A stretch of 64,000 bases of DNA, taken from contig BRKX01000002.1 in assembly GCA_026008535.1 (NCBI GenBank), positions 72,003,380 through 72,067,379 on the forward strand, read 5' to 3'. Below, one piece after another: positions 48,183 to 60,151 of the stretch (the stretch's first letter is position 1; the number at the start of each line of letters is the position of its first letter). The translations under genes and the position numbers were made by a program. The stretch is from Perilla frutescens. Lineage: Eukaryota > Streptophyta > Magnoliopsida > Lamiales > Lamiaceae. The notes under the pieces are model-generated. The model searched no databases and had not been told where the DNA came from. It was given only the letters and a program-made list of their open reading frames with translations.

Positions 48183-49065
48183 ATGCTAAGAGGAAGACCA
48201 AGAAATGCGAACTTGGCAGTGCCGGAAGTACCGAATAACCCGCAGGGTCAGGGACCACAAATTGAAATGGAGTTCAGACGCCATAATCCCCCCAACTTTC
48301 AATGGAGAAGGGGATCCACTCACAGCCGAACGTTGGGTTCGAGCACTTGAAAAGATATTTGGGTTTTTGCATTATAGTGATAAAGAAATGGTGGCCTGTG
48401 CTTTGTATCAACTTGTGGATGATGCAGATTTCTGGTGGGAGTCCGTTCGAAGGACAATATCTGATGCAGATTGGGAAGCGTTCACCTGGGAGAACTTTAA
48501 GACAATCTTGTATCAAAAGTATATACCAGCACATTATCAGCATCAGAAGGCTAATGAGTTCTGGAATCTCAAACAGGGAAACAGATTAGTGGTAGAATAT
48601 GATTTGCAGTTTAACAGGTTATCTCGATACGCACCACAGACCGTAGACACAGAAGAAAAGAGGATTGAAAAATTTCGCATGGGTTTGAAACCGGAGATAG
48701 GCACTGCATTGATCGGAAAGGATGAAGCAAACTATGGTTAAATACTGAGTTTGGCACTTAGTATTGAGGCAATGCAAGGAACATCAAAGGCTTCCCCATC
48801 TCAACCATTAGCTGGGGATCAGAAGGGAAAACGGAAGTGGGATGGACCACAACGAGGTTATCAAGGGAAGAATTTTCAGCATAACTATCAAGGAGGAAGG
48901 AACTTTGGACCAAGGCCTGCAAAGCAAGTGAATGTTGCACCAAAATCTCAGGGCTATCAAGGGAATTCACCGTTGTGTGCAACTTGTAACAGATATCACT
49001 TTGGACCATGTGTCCAATGCTATCGATGTGGTCGACATGGGCATTATGCTAATAAATGTCAATAA
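48183..49065 (+). pseudogene. Retrotransposon gag with zinc knuckle, disrupted
   Basis: Starts MLRGRPRNANLAVPEVP. A one-base shift in the C run at about 48288-48293 moves reading into the frame of GDPLTAERWVRALEKIFGFL, LVDDADFWWESVRR, WENFKTILYQKYIP, LKQGNRLVVEYDLQFNRLSRYAP (Retrotrans_gag). An in-frame TAA follows at 48739-48741, then the Gln/Gly-rich tail and CYRCGRHGHYANKC (CX2CX4HX4C). TAA at 49063 ends it. Confidence 0.9.
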
Positions 49066-49116
49066 AATTTGGGAATGCAAGATCAGCAACAACAAAGGCC
49101 ACAGTTCAAATAGGAC

Positions 49117-49599
49117 ATGAGAAATACAAGACCACAAGGTGGAGGAGGTCGAGGAAATAACAACAATAGAAGTAATCCCAGACCTCAGCAAAATCAGAAT
49201 CAAGGTCCTCGTGCACCACAACAAGCCAGAGCGTATGCTCTCAACCAGCAAGAGGCAGCTAGAAATCCTGGAAATTTGGCAGGTATGATTAGTTTGTGTG
49301 ATATACCTGTGCTTGCTTTATTTGATATTGGAGCTTCACATTCCTTTATATCTAGAGATGTATGTAAACGTCTTAATCTAGAGCTAGAATTAGCAGGAGA
49401 AGCCCTAGCAGTAAGCATTCCTTCAGGGCAAACACTTTTAGCCGATTGTGTTTGTAAGAACTTAGACTGTGTAGTAGGTGAAAAGAATTTCACAACTGAT
49501 CTTTATGCTCTTGAGATGCGAGACTTTGACATTATATTTGGGATGGATTGGCTAACAAAGGAGAGTGCAACAATACGCTGCCACGAGAGAGAGAGATAA
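49117..49599 (+). pseudogene. Retrotransposon aspartic protease segment, active-site altered
   Basis: Same frame as gag, beyond stops at 49063 and about 49111. The protease core reads LALFDIGASHSFIS and DFDIIFGMDWL. The canonical D-S/T-G is D-I-G here, so activity is doubtful. The frame is lost in a GAGAGAGAGA run at about 49585-49597. Confidence 0.85.
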
Positions 49600-52500
49600 T
49601 ATTTCAGAAGCTAGACGAGGAAGAAGTGAAGTTTTATGGAGCAAAAATGGGAAATATAATTCCCATCATTTCAGCATTAAAGGCTGTAAAGTTGCTACAA
49701 AAAGGAGATTGTCAGGCATTTCTAGTAAACCTTGTAAGCAAGAAAGAAGAAGGTTTAACAGTGGGTCAGGTACCAGTGGTACGGGAATATGAAGATGTAT
49801 TTCCAAATGATTTGCTAGGTCTGCCGCCAGACAGACAAATAGAGTTCACCATAGACCTAGAACTGGGAGCAGCACCGGTATCCAAAGCCCCATATCGGTT
49901 AGCACCGAATGAGTTACAAGAGTTAAAAGTGCAACTGGAGGGATTATTGGAATTAGGTTTTATAAGACCCAGTGTATCGCCTTGTGGAGCACCGATTCTA
50001 TTCGTTAAAAAGAAGGATGGTACTATGAGGATGTGCATTGACTATCGAGAGTTAAACAAGTTGACAGTGAAGAACAAGTATCCACTTCCGAGGATAGATG
50101 ATCTCTTCGATCAATTATCAGGTGCAAAAATCTTTTCCAAGATTGATCTACGATCTGGGTATCACCAAGTTAAAGTAAGAAAAGATGACATACCCAAGAC
50201 TGCATTCCGAACAAGATATGGCCACTATGAGTTTCTAGTGTTGCCTTTTGGGTTAACAAATGCACCTGCAGTCTTTATGGATTTAATGAATCGGGTTTTC
50301 CATGAATATTTAGATAAGTTTGTGTTGGTTTTTATTGACGACATACTGATCTACTCAAGAAATGAAGAAGAACACGAGAAACACTTGAGACTAGTGTTAG
50401 AAACACTAAGGAGAGAAAAGTTATATGCCAAATTCAGCAAATGTGAATTTTGGCTAAATGAAGTAATGTTTCTCGGGCACATTGTGTCAGCAGAAGGCAT
50501 CAAAGTGGATCCTGCAAAGGTCAAGATGGTGAAGAGGCGGAAATCACCGACCAACGTTCATGAGATAAGAAGTTTCCTCAGTTTAGCAGGATATTACCAG
50601 AAGCTCATTAAAGATTTTTCAAAGATAGCAAGGCCAATGACACAACTTTTGAGGAAGAAGTTCAAGTTTGAGTGGACTGATGCGTGTGAACAGAGTTTTC
50701 AGGAACTAAAGACAAAGTTAACAACTGCACCAGTCTTAACTTTGCCAGAAGGAGTAGAAGGATTCGTAATATACACTGACGCGTCTAAATTGGGTTTAGG
50801 ATGCGTGCTGATGCAAAATGGGAAGGTGGTAGCATATGCTTCGCGATAATTAAGACCTCATGAACTGAACTACCCAACCCACGATTTGGAGCTTGCCGCT
50901 GTCATACATGCACTCAAGATTTAGAGACATTATCTTTATGGGGTGAAATGCGAGATTTACACTGACCATAAGAGTTTGAAGTATATCTTCGAACAGAAAG
51001 AGCTTAATATGAGGCAGAGGAGATGGTTAGAGTTAGTAAAAGATTATGACTGCACGATACACTACCATTCCGGGAAAGAAAATGTAGTATCCGACGCATT
51101 GAGCAGAAAGAAACATGGAGTGATGGGATATCTACTCACAAATAAAGAGAAACTTGTGAGAGAAATAGAAAAGATGGAATTAGAGTTGGTGTTTACACCA
51201 AGTTCTACAGCAAGTGTGATAGCCGCAGTGGTAGCCAAACTAGAACTACTATCAAGAATCGTAGAAGCTCAGCAAAAAGATGAACGATTGGAAAAGATAA
51301 GACAAAGAGTTAAAGCGGGTGAACCGAAAGAATTTAGGGAAGATAACGACAGAGCTTTAATGTTTCGTGACAGATTATGCATTCCCAGTGATGACACATT
51401 GAAGCAAGAAATTATGAGAGAGCCTCATAATACTCCCTACATGGCACATCCAGGCAGCACAAAGCTATACAAGGACCTGAAGTAATATTTCTGGTGGAAT
51501 AATATGAAAAGGGAGATAGCCACATTTGTGGAGAGATGTTTAACATGCCAGCAAGTAAAAGTGGTACATCAACGACCTTCGGGGTTATTGCAGCCGTTGG
51601 AAATTCCAGAATGGAAATGGGAGCATATAACGATGGATTTTGTAGTAGGCTTACCGTGATCAGCGAAAGGAAACTCATCAGTGTGGGTCATTATAGATCG
51701 ATTGACCAAATTAGCACATTTCGTGCCAATCAAAACAACAACGGAATTAAGCAAGTTGGCGCAAATTTATGTGAAGGAGATTGTTCGACTACATGGGATT
51801 CCAGTTTCTATCACGTCAGATCGTGATACTCGCTTCACATCAAGGTTTTGGAAGAGTCTTCAAAAAGCAATAGGAACGAAGTTGAACTTCAGCACTGCTT
51901 TTCATCCTCAAATAGATGGTCAATCAGAGAGGACGATACAAATTCTGGAGGACATGCTACGAGGAATTGTGTTGGACGGAAACACAAGCTAGGAAGATGT
52001 TTTACCCTTGGTAGAGTTCGTATATAACAATAGTTATCAATCAACTATAAAGATGGCACCATATGAAGCCTTGTATAGTCGCAAATGCAGATCGCCCCTA
52101 TACTGGGATGAAGTTGGAGAAAGAAAAATTTTAGGTCCAGAGATCGTGCAAACCACTGTCAAGATGATCGACCAAATTCGAGCAAGAATTAAAGAAGCAC
52201 AAGATAGACAGAAGGCTTATGCAGACAAGCGCAGGACAAACCTAGAGTTCCAAGTTGGTGAAAAGGTTTTCTTAAAAGTATCTCCAACACGAGGTGTTGT
52301 GAGATTTGGAAAACAAGGCAAACTGAAACCAAGATTTATTAGGCCATTTGAGATACTAGAAAGAATTGGTGAAGTTGCTTATCGATTAGCTCTTCCACCA
52401 AACTTGTCACAAGTTCACGATGTGTATCACGTTTCAATGCTCAAGAAATACGTGTTTGACCCAAAACACGTTGTCAAAGAAAGTGAGTTAGTTCTACGTT

Positions 52501-52679
52501 CCGATATGACGTACGAGGAAAAACCCCATGAAATTCTTGATAGAAAAGTTCAAGTCCTAAGAAACAAGCAAATTCCATTGGTGCTTGTGCAATGGAATCA
52601 TCACGATCGAACTGAAGCAACATGGGAACTAGAAAGCAAAATGAGACAGCGATATCCTGAGTTATTTGGAGGTACGTGA
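49593..52679 (+). pseudogene. Ty3/gypsy pol: RT, RNase H, integrase, chromodomain-like tail; five in-frame stops
   Basis: One continuous frame to 52679. RT: PYRLAPNELQELKVQLEGLL, IDYRELNKLTVKNKYPLPRI, catalytic FIDDILIYS. RNase H: FVIYTDASKLGLGCVLM, YTDHKSLKYIF, ENVVSDALSRK. Integrase: H/H/CLTCQ finger, MDFVVGLP, SDRDTRFTSRFW, HPQIDGQSERTIQILEDMLR (D, D, E present). Tail: chromodomain-like. Stops at 50847 (TAA), 50922 (TAG), 51483 (TAA), 51657 (TGA), 51990 (TAG). All lie where the family has Gln, Trp or Arg, i.e. single C-to-T or G-to-A changes. Confidence 0.93.
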
Positions 52680-52700
52680 ATTTCGGGACGAAATTCTTTT

Positions 52701-52713
52701 AAGGAGGGAGGAG
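52701..52713 (+). other. Polypurine tract
   Basis: AAGGAGGGAGGAG immediately before the 3' LTR start TGTAATACCCC, the normal plus-strand priming site. Confidence 0.9.
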
Positions 52714-54480
52714 TGTAATACCCCAAAATTTTATTGTATAAATTTAATTAGGAATATACATCTAATAGTTAGAATAAGTGTAATATCCCAAACTTTTTAA
52801 CATTAAAATAATAGCTTTATGATTACCTTAAGAGTAAGTTAGGGAGGAAAATAGACCCTTAAAATTTTTAATTTTAGGAAATGTGTGTTGTTAAGTGGGT
52901 TAGCGATATCCAAGACAATCTTGTATTTCTATTTAGAACCCTAGCTAGATACGAATTTAGTTTGATTACTAGGAATTTTATCGAATACAAATTGATTTAG
53001 TGAGATTTATATATAGAAATACAGATATACATTATATATAGACATATTATTTAATTACGAAAATATATATATATATATATATACTTACATATAATCTTAG
53101 TGACTTAATTACGTTCTACAGAGTACATGTAAATATATATATATATATAGTGAGTTTATATATGTTTGTATCTTGAAAGATTAGGTGTACTTGATGTCTA
53201 TTAAAATAAGATAAAGAGGTGTCACCTATATAGCTAGAAATTAGATGGTGACTAATCAATTAAATAGGGAGACGTGTCTAACAAAAAAATTAGAAGAGTG
53301 ATGACTAATGGTTAAAGGTTGACTTAATTGAGATGTTAATTTCAAAAGCAAAATCATTTCTTTCTTTCATCTATTTCTTTTGTACAACTAAATTAAGAAT
53401 ACGAAAAAGAAAAATATAGTCATTATAATACCATCTGCAACTACTTCCCTTTAAGGTAAGTTTTATATATAAGTTATATATATAAGATAATTGATTGTTA
53501 AAAACTCGATTGTGAAGATTAAAATATTTACATTTAGCACGTGAATTCCTTCATTTTTAATATTTTATATAAAATAATATGTGATTATTGTAAATGAAAT
53601 TTTCTATATCAATTTATGCTTTTACAAAACTTACATACCAATAAAATATATCTAATCTAGAACAACATTACTAATTTGTTAGGTTTAAGCTAATTTGAAG
53701 ATTATGATTTTCGGCATGTTTATGCTATTGCTGTAATTCAATCTACGTGATTAGCTCAATTAAGTCTACTCAAGCTTAGTATATTATATGATTATTTCTA
53801 GCTATATACCTCTGAAGAATTATATTTCTTTTCAAAACTTGATTATTTCTAGCTATGATTATTTATCATGCCCTACTCATTGTCGGTGAGACTAAAATGA
53901 AACACATATGGGTTACACCCATTGGGTATACTTGGCCATACTCAACTTTACGCGTGGTGGTGTAGTACGGGTTGCGGGCAGTGACTGGTTACACTCTTAA
54001 GCGCTTCACGATAAAATGTTTTGGTGAACTTAGGTTGCTTTAAATTTTGAAACCTCCTAAGCTTCACTACGTGCATGAACACAGATAGATTACTTTAACA
54101 AAATTATTTGCATAACTTGAATTGTAAAAATTTGCCCACTGAGTGCACTAGTACTCAGCCCAAATATTTTCAAATATTTTTCAGGTCAGTAGGCTGGCGT
54201 GTGGAGGTGACGATGCTGAGAAATGGGCTTTTGTTGTTTATGTATTTTCCCATTGTCTCTTTTTGTTAAATATTCTGTTGATAATGAGATCTCCGCGCTT
54301 GTAATATCCTTTTGTTAAACACCAATGTTATGATTATGTATATATTATTATATAGCATGTTTGATTATTCTGAGTCTTCTATTGATATTTTATTAATCAG
54401 CTTACCCCTTTCTTTCCCGCTTCTTAATTCCAACCCCCGTGGCGTCCATTTTCATGGTCTTTCGAGACCGGGGCGCTACA
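52714..54480 (+). repeat. 3' LTR, with internal deletion and two adjacent LTR-start motifs
   Basis: Begins TGTAATACCCCAAAATTTT after the PPT. A second LTR-like start, TGTAATATCCCAAACTTTTT, lies 65 bp on at 52779. It ends GGGGCGCTACA. Relative to the 5' LTR it lacks about 690 bp after TTCAAAACTTGA (about 53841). Confidence 0.9.
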
Positions 54481-54601
54481 AACCAAGCCCATGTAAAAAC
54501 TGTGAACTAGTTATACCTTTCGATCTTGTGTTGATTAACGGTTGAGATTCAATTTATGGAACAACTAAGCAACAAATATAACATAAGAAAATAATATAAT
54601 A

Positions 54602-54857
54602 CTCCTTCCGTTTTATAATGATTGTTGTTTTAAGAATTTTCTTTTGTGTGAAAATATTTGTTGTTTTAGATATTTTTCACACACTCTCTCTCAAGTTTAA
54701 CCACACAAATATATGGAGAGAGAACTTTTTTTTCAACTTTTCAGAAAAATATAAATGAATAGGATTTTATGTAATATAAAAGGGAATGATATATTAATCC
54801 AAATTAATTATTAATTTTAGATTAAAATTCTAAAATAACATTATGAAATGAAGGGAA
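54602..54857. mobile_element. Stowaway-like MITE, 256 bp
   Basis: Left CTCCTTCCGTTTTATAATG and right CATTATGAAATGAAGGGAA are inverted ends flanked by TA on both sides. Size and ends fit Stowaway (Tc1/mariner-type). It lies 120 bp beyond the retrotransposon. Confidence 0.85.
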
Positions 54858-55073
54858 TATATGATTGATATGTAACATCAAAGTAAAACTAATAAATATA
54901 ACATACGCAAACAATAAAAAAATAGAGCAAATGTTCTAGAGATCGGGGTCCGATGGTGAAATCCCCATCCAACTATGTCATGGGAAAATTCACATCTTCA
55001 GATGAAAAGTCTGATGACTCGGATTATACTTGGCTGGTGTACCTTTTTTGTCTATATAGTACAGACACACCCA

Positions 55074-58000
55074 GAGCATCTCCAACGTTAAACATCTATT
55101 TGATACAAATTCTACATTCTGCATTAAATAGGTACAATTTCAACACCGAATTTTTTTAGCACCAAATTTTATGTTAAATAAGAATATTTTCTTGAAGATT
55201 TCATTTTATTTTATAGTTGAAATATGAATATGCTTAATGATTTATTATTTTTCTAAAAATGATAATTATCCAAAATAAATAACTTTAAATTATATACTTT
55301 CAAAAAAAAATATACTATTAAAAAATTATGTATTATTAAAAAATTATAATATATAACATGCTTGAAATAATAAAAGTACTTTAAATGATCATCAAATAAT
55401 TAGTGAAAATATTACAAGACTACAACATTTATGAAAATACATTCGTGGTGAACAAATTAAAATTATATAAAAAAATAAATCAAGCTCATGAATCTTAATC
55501 ATCTCCTCAAGGATAATTTTCACAATTCAACTAATCCGGGAAGGAAATGGGTTTGAGAATTCTTCGAACGATTTCGGTCAATATTATAATTATGTTAGAG
55601 GATCTAGAAATGATTTGTAACAATGTATTTTTCAAGTAGTTTTAGTTATTTGTAGTGCGTTTTTAAGTTAACTAGTATTTCTCTCGTGCGATGCACGGAG
55701 ATTATTTTATACATTTTAGGTTTGAATAATATAAATTATTTATAAATACAAATAAATAATTTTTACAAAAGTGAAGTATAAAAAATATTAAAATTGTATA
55801 AGTGATTTTTTTATATAAGTAGGGGTGTGCAAAATTAAATCAAAATAAAAAACTGAATCAAATCGCGCGAGCTATTTAGTTAGGTTAGTTTGGTCATTTT
55901 TTTCTTTAATTTTGGTTTGGTTTTGAATATTAAAATCAAAATATAGTTTGGTTCGATTTCGATTTAAGTAAAAAAATATTTTGGTTAAAACCGACCCAAC
56001 CAATATATATATATACACTATATTTATAATTTATGATTTATAATTCAAATATTAATTATATCTAAATTAATAAATTTAAAAAGTATTTATACCTAAATAA
56101 TATTAGTAATTCTAATATTTAGTTTCAATTTTCTAGTTATAGAATTTTTAAAACATTTACTTATTTAATATATGGTTTGTTATCTATTGAGTGCATGTTA
56201 TTCTCTTTAGATATAATTATTTCGGGGAAAAAAATAATCACTAAAAATTCGGTTAAAACTGAAAACCAAACCAAACTAACCAAAGAATTAGGGTTTGGTT
56301 TGGTTCGGTTATCTATATTATTTTGGTTGGTTTGGTTTGAATTTTTTTAAGAAATTTTTTATTTGGTTTTGTTAGTTTAGCTCGGTTTTGCACCAAACTA
56401 ATCATTCGCACACCCCTAGATATAAGACAACATGAATTAAATAATTGTCCTTGTATTGGACTTGTAAGGAAGAAATGGATTGTGTGCAATTTATTAATCT
56501 ACAATATTTTGTTTCCATAGGTTTTATTTATTGAAGACTACTAAATAATGTTATGAACACATGTAAATAAAAAATAAAATGCATTACAATTTTATGAATT
56601 ATACATATATTAAATTGATAAATAATTAAAAAAGGAAATAAAAAACAAAGTTATTTTGATTTTTCGAAAATATATTACTATAATGCATATTTAATTGTTT
56701 ACAATGATTTGCAGCAAAAGTAGTAAGCGCTTTTCTAAAATAATTTTTTAGATTAATTCATTCTTAGGTCGCTAAACTTTTATATACATTTTGTTCCAAT
56801 AGATCCTTCAACATTTTTTTTTGGTTTAGTAGATCATTCTACTTCTACAATACATTTTCTCAAGTTCCTGTGTTTTCTAATTATATTTTGAGAGGTTCAT
56901 GGATAAATTTTTATTGTTTTAATAGCTCCTTCTACTTATCTATTTGATCTCATCAGTCTTTATTTAATTGAACTAACAAAGTTGCTAACTTCTTTGTTGT
57001 TTAACCCAACCAGTTTATTAAAAATTACTAATGAAATTTTGATCAAATAATCAAAAAAAATAAAACTTAAAAGAGAACACATAATTTTCTAAAATATGAT
57101 AAATTATATTATGGCATAAAATGAGGTGGATTATTTAAAAAAGAAAAAAAAAGAAAAATTATTCAAATTAAATTTGTATGTTGTAAGTTAGAATGCAAAT
57201 AAGATAGAAAATATGATTCTTTACTTTGAAGAAAGACAATATTTTTTGGACAATTAATAAGTAAATTTTCGGTTTTTTTTCCTAAAAAGGTGTTTTTTTT
57301 TTTTGTTGTTGACTTCACAGGTGTAATGCATGTTGAAAAATGCAAATAATTTCTAAATATAAATATATACTATTAAAAGTTGGAAGCATTGCTTAAATAT
57401 GAAAATGATTTTTATAGAGCAACATGTAAATAATTAAGAATGAAGAAAATCTAAAAAATTGAAATTGCGAATAGTTGAACATAAAAACATAAATAATGAT
57501 TTCAAAACTGATACACATGCTCATATGCTCTTGGAAAACTAATTATATTGTTCAAAGTGACTTCAAATTTTATTCGTAAGCTTATACAACCAATTGATGT
57601 AAATTTTGTTTAAATGTTTTAATAGAATACCATAGTAATTTATGTTAGTTTGAATATGAATAGAAGAGCAAAATATGATTAAATATAAAATGAAATACCT
57701 GGTCAAAAGAAATACGTGGATGATCAAATGAAAAGAGTAAAATTTACATTGTATACAGTAAAAAAATCACATCATCCCGACGTACATTCTTTAGTATTCC
57801 AAACAGGATAGAGAAATCTTCTATTACAAAATGAAAAAATTTAGAAGAAAAAAGGTTGAAAATTTAAAGTTAGCAAATTAAAAAACACACCATCCAAATG
57901 AAACTTTTTGGATGATCCTGCTATTGTAAAAAATAATTGAATCAATTGGCTTCAATTGACCTTCTCCTAAAATATAAATTTCAATTAACAAATATAAATT

Positions 58001-58388
58001 AAATAATTATTGTGATAATATTGTAGCACTAATATAAATGACAAATTAAATACAACTTAAGAATTCTCAATATTTTATTCCAATTTCATCGTATACTTTT
58101 CAATTCATCATCCTAATAATTAAGAACACACACACACACGTGTATATATATATGCACTAATATATGTGTGCACTTGCATACGTAAAACAAAGTCAAGATG
58201 AAGACAATGATAAAGGGAAAATATATAATATGATAAAAATGATTACTTCAAACAATCACGGCCATCATTCTTTCAATTTATAACATCATAGAAATCAGAT
58301 AAAAAAGATAGCAAAAAAAAAAAGAAATAAATGTAATTATATTAAAAAAGACTTCGAAGAAATAGAAATGAATAAAATTTTGTAAACA

Positions 58389-58439
<51 letters not shown>

Positions 58440-59186
58440 GAAACTTACATTGCTTGATTAACATAATTGAAGATCGTTTACATTTATATAAATTGATGAT
58501 TACATGCTTTGATTAACAATAATATTCTTGTAGATTGACTAAAGTAATTGTAGGATATGTAATTTATTTTGTATAGACGTGATTAATATAATTATATGAT
58601 AATATTCTAATCAGTTATATAGAATATAATGGAATTTATTAGGAATGAATGAATAAACACATGTTAATTTTAGTAGCACATAATTTGCATTAATTATTAA
58701 AATATTGATGATAGAAATTTGCATGTAACATTAAATTGAATACTTATTAAATTATTGCATTATTAATTGTCTAAAATACCCTTATAAATGGGAGGGAAAA
58801 AGTGGGTTGTATGAGTGTGTTATAATATATATATAGATTTGTAGTAATTTGTAATATGTGCAACTTCATTCTATCCATTGCTTTTAATTAATTGTGTTTT
58901 TATTAAAATTATTTATTTATTTAGATTATTTATAATTTAAATCAATTGAATGTATAATTTATAAATTAAATTAAATTTACTAATAATCTATTTAATAATG
59001 ATTTTAAATAATAAAATAATTCACTAAATGATGTGGGACTCATCAGCACCAATTTGGTGTAGCACCAAATTCTACTTCAAATTTAGGGCAGGATTTGGTG
59101 CTGCACCAATTTAAAGTAGAAGTTAGCATAACATTGAAACAGATTTCTGTACCAAATTGGTGTTTTAGTCCGGCATTAGAGATGCT
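55074..59186. mobile_element. Possible ~4.1 kb GAGCATCTCCAA-type element
   Basis: Left GAGCATCTCCAACGTTAA and right TTAGAGATGCT are roughly inverted. GCACCAAATT words recur just inside both ends (about 55155 and 59055-59110). The interior is AT-rich with no transposase and contains the hAT-like MITE at 55820. No clean target duplication; could be two separate MITE ends. Confidence 0.35.
55820..56418. mobile_element. hAT-like MITE, 599 bp, 8-bp target duplication
   Basis: Begins TAGGGGTGTGCAAAATTAAA and ends CATTCGCACACCCCTA. Flanks TATATAAG (55812-55819) and GATATAAG (56419-56426) match at 7 of 8 bases. The interior has TTGGTTTGGTT-type repeats in inverted arms. Non-coding. Confidence 0.8.
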
Positions 59187-59190
59187 ATTA
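56419..59190. other. AT-rich DNA, no gene
   Basis: Contains a pure (ATT)n tract at about 58388-58440, a short (CA)n at about 58125-58140, and poly-A/T runs. Short ORFs are domainless. Confidence 0.5.
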
Positions 59191-59321
59191 TATTTTGTGC
59201 GGCATTATATTTGACTACTTATTTATTCTTAAATTGGGTTCCAATTGGGTAAGTTGGACTAGAAAGGCCGATCCAGTTCTAAAAAATTTGCACCTTTTAT
59301 TGTTATGTAGTCAATCTCTCT

Positions 59322-59324
59322 CTC

Positions 59325-59368
<44 letters not shown>

Positions 59369-59530
59369 TGTCCCAAGAGTTATTATACAAAACAAAGAGA
59401 GAGAGAGAGAGATGTGTCCTAAGAGTTATTATACAAAACAAAAAGGAAAAGTATAGTTTCTGTAAAGTTGAAAAGGAGATGACTCCATTCAGGAGGGAAA
59501 AAGCACATTTATATGGAGAAAGAAAAGCAC

Positions 59531-59571
<41 letters not shown>

Positions 59572-59573
59572 AA
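59322..59573. repeat. (GA)n and (CT)n tracts facing each other, with a short tandem duplication
   Basis: (GA)n at about 59322-59366, a tandem copy of ATGTGTCC(C/T)AAGAGTTATTA with its own GA run (59367-59440), and (CT)n at 59533-59571. The purine and pyrimidine tracts are inverted and could pair. Predicted ORFs here are repeat translations. Confidence 0.85.
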
Positions 59574-60151
59574 GATAAAAGCCTGTGGCACAGAAGAAGA
59601 ATAAAACATCTCCAGAATCATTCAGGTGGATAGCAGAATCCCAAAGATTAAAGCACTGTCTCAAAAATACCATTTCCAATTGACATAGACACTTGTTCAA
59701 CTCTGTTTTTAAACGGTTTCATCATTTGTCCCAATCAATTTGTTCTTTTTTTAGGAATCTACAGATAAAGCAGGCCATGATTCCAGCTTACACCAGGGCT
59801 CCTGAAAAACAGTAAATTTGCTGGGGGAAAAAAAAGTTGTAATGGAAAAAAGTGATCAAGAATCGTCAAGAGGCAGACAATTTTTCCCTTTCTCAGAAAA
59901 ATGTTTTTGAGTCCCTGCCTCAATATATTGTTATTCCTTCAAGCTCATCATGATCTGAGCAACGGCATGCTTCTTTCCCTCTCCGTTTCAGCTAATATAA
60001 CATCATGAGAGAGAAACAAACAGACATAGAGAGAGAGAGAGAGAGACAGCATTGTGAAGAGAAAAGAATTGCTAAAAAAACTGAACTAGAAGGCAGAAAT
60101 GAATGAGATAGGCTGAAGGATACATAATAATACAAGAGTGAGATAGATTGT
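59574..60151. other. 3' flank of the AGC kinase gene
   Basis: Probable 3' UTR and spacer with a short (GA)n at about 60027-60047. No gene. Confidence 0.5.

Larger units (their letters stand above)
43190..54480 (+). mobile_element. Ty3/gypsy chromovirus (Tekay/Del-like), full-length but defective, ~11.3 kb
   Basis: Order: 5' LTR (43190-46571), PBS, extra ORF, gag, protease, RT, RNase H, integrase with C-terminal chromodomain-like tail, PPT, 3' LTR (52714-54480). The LTRs are nearly identical where they overlap. Frameshifts and in-frame stops occur in gag and pol. The integrase tail (HVSMLKKY...EILDRKVQVLRNK...VLVQWNHH...ATWELE) marks a chromovirus. The 5' LTR lacks the first bases present in the 3' LTR, so no target duplication is available. 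Confidence 0.93.

Noticed and set aside
59195..59621. ORFs with Glu-Arg and Ser-Leu repeats
   Set aside because: Translations of GA/CT tracts.
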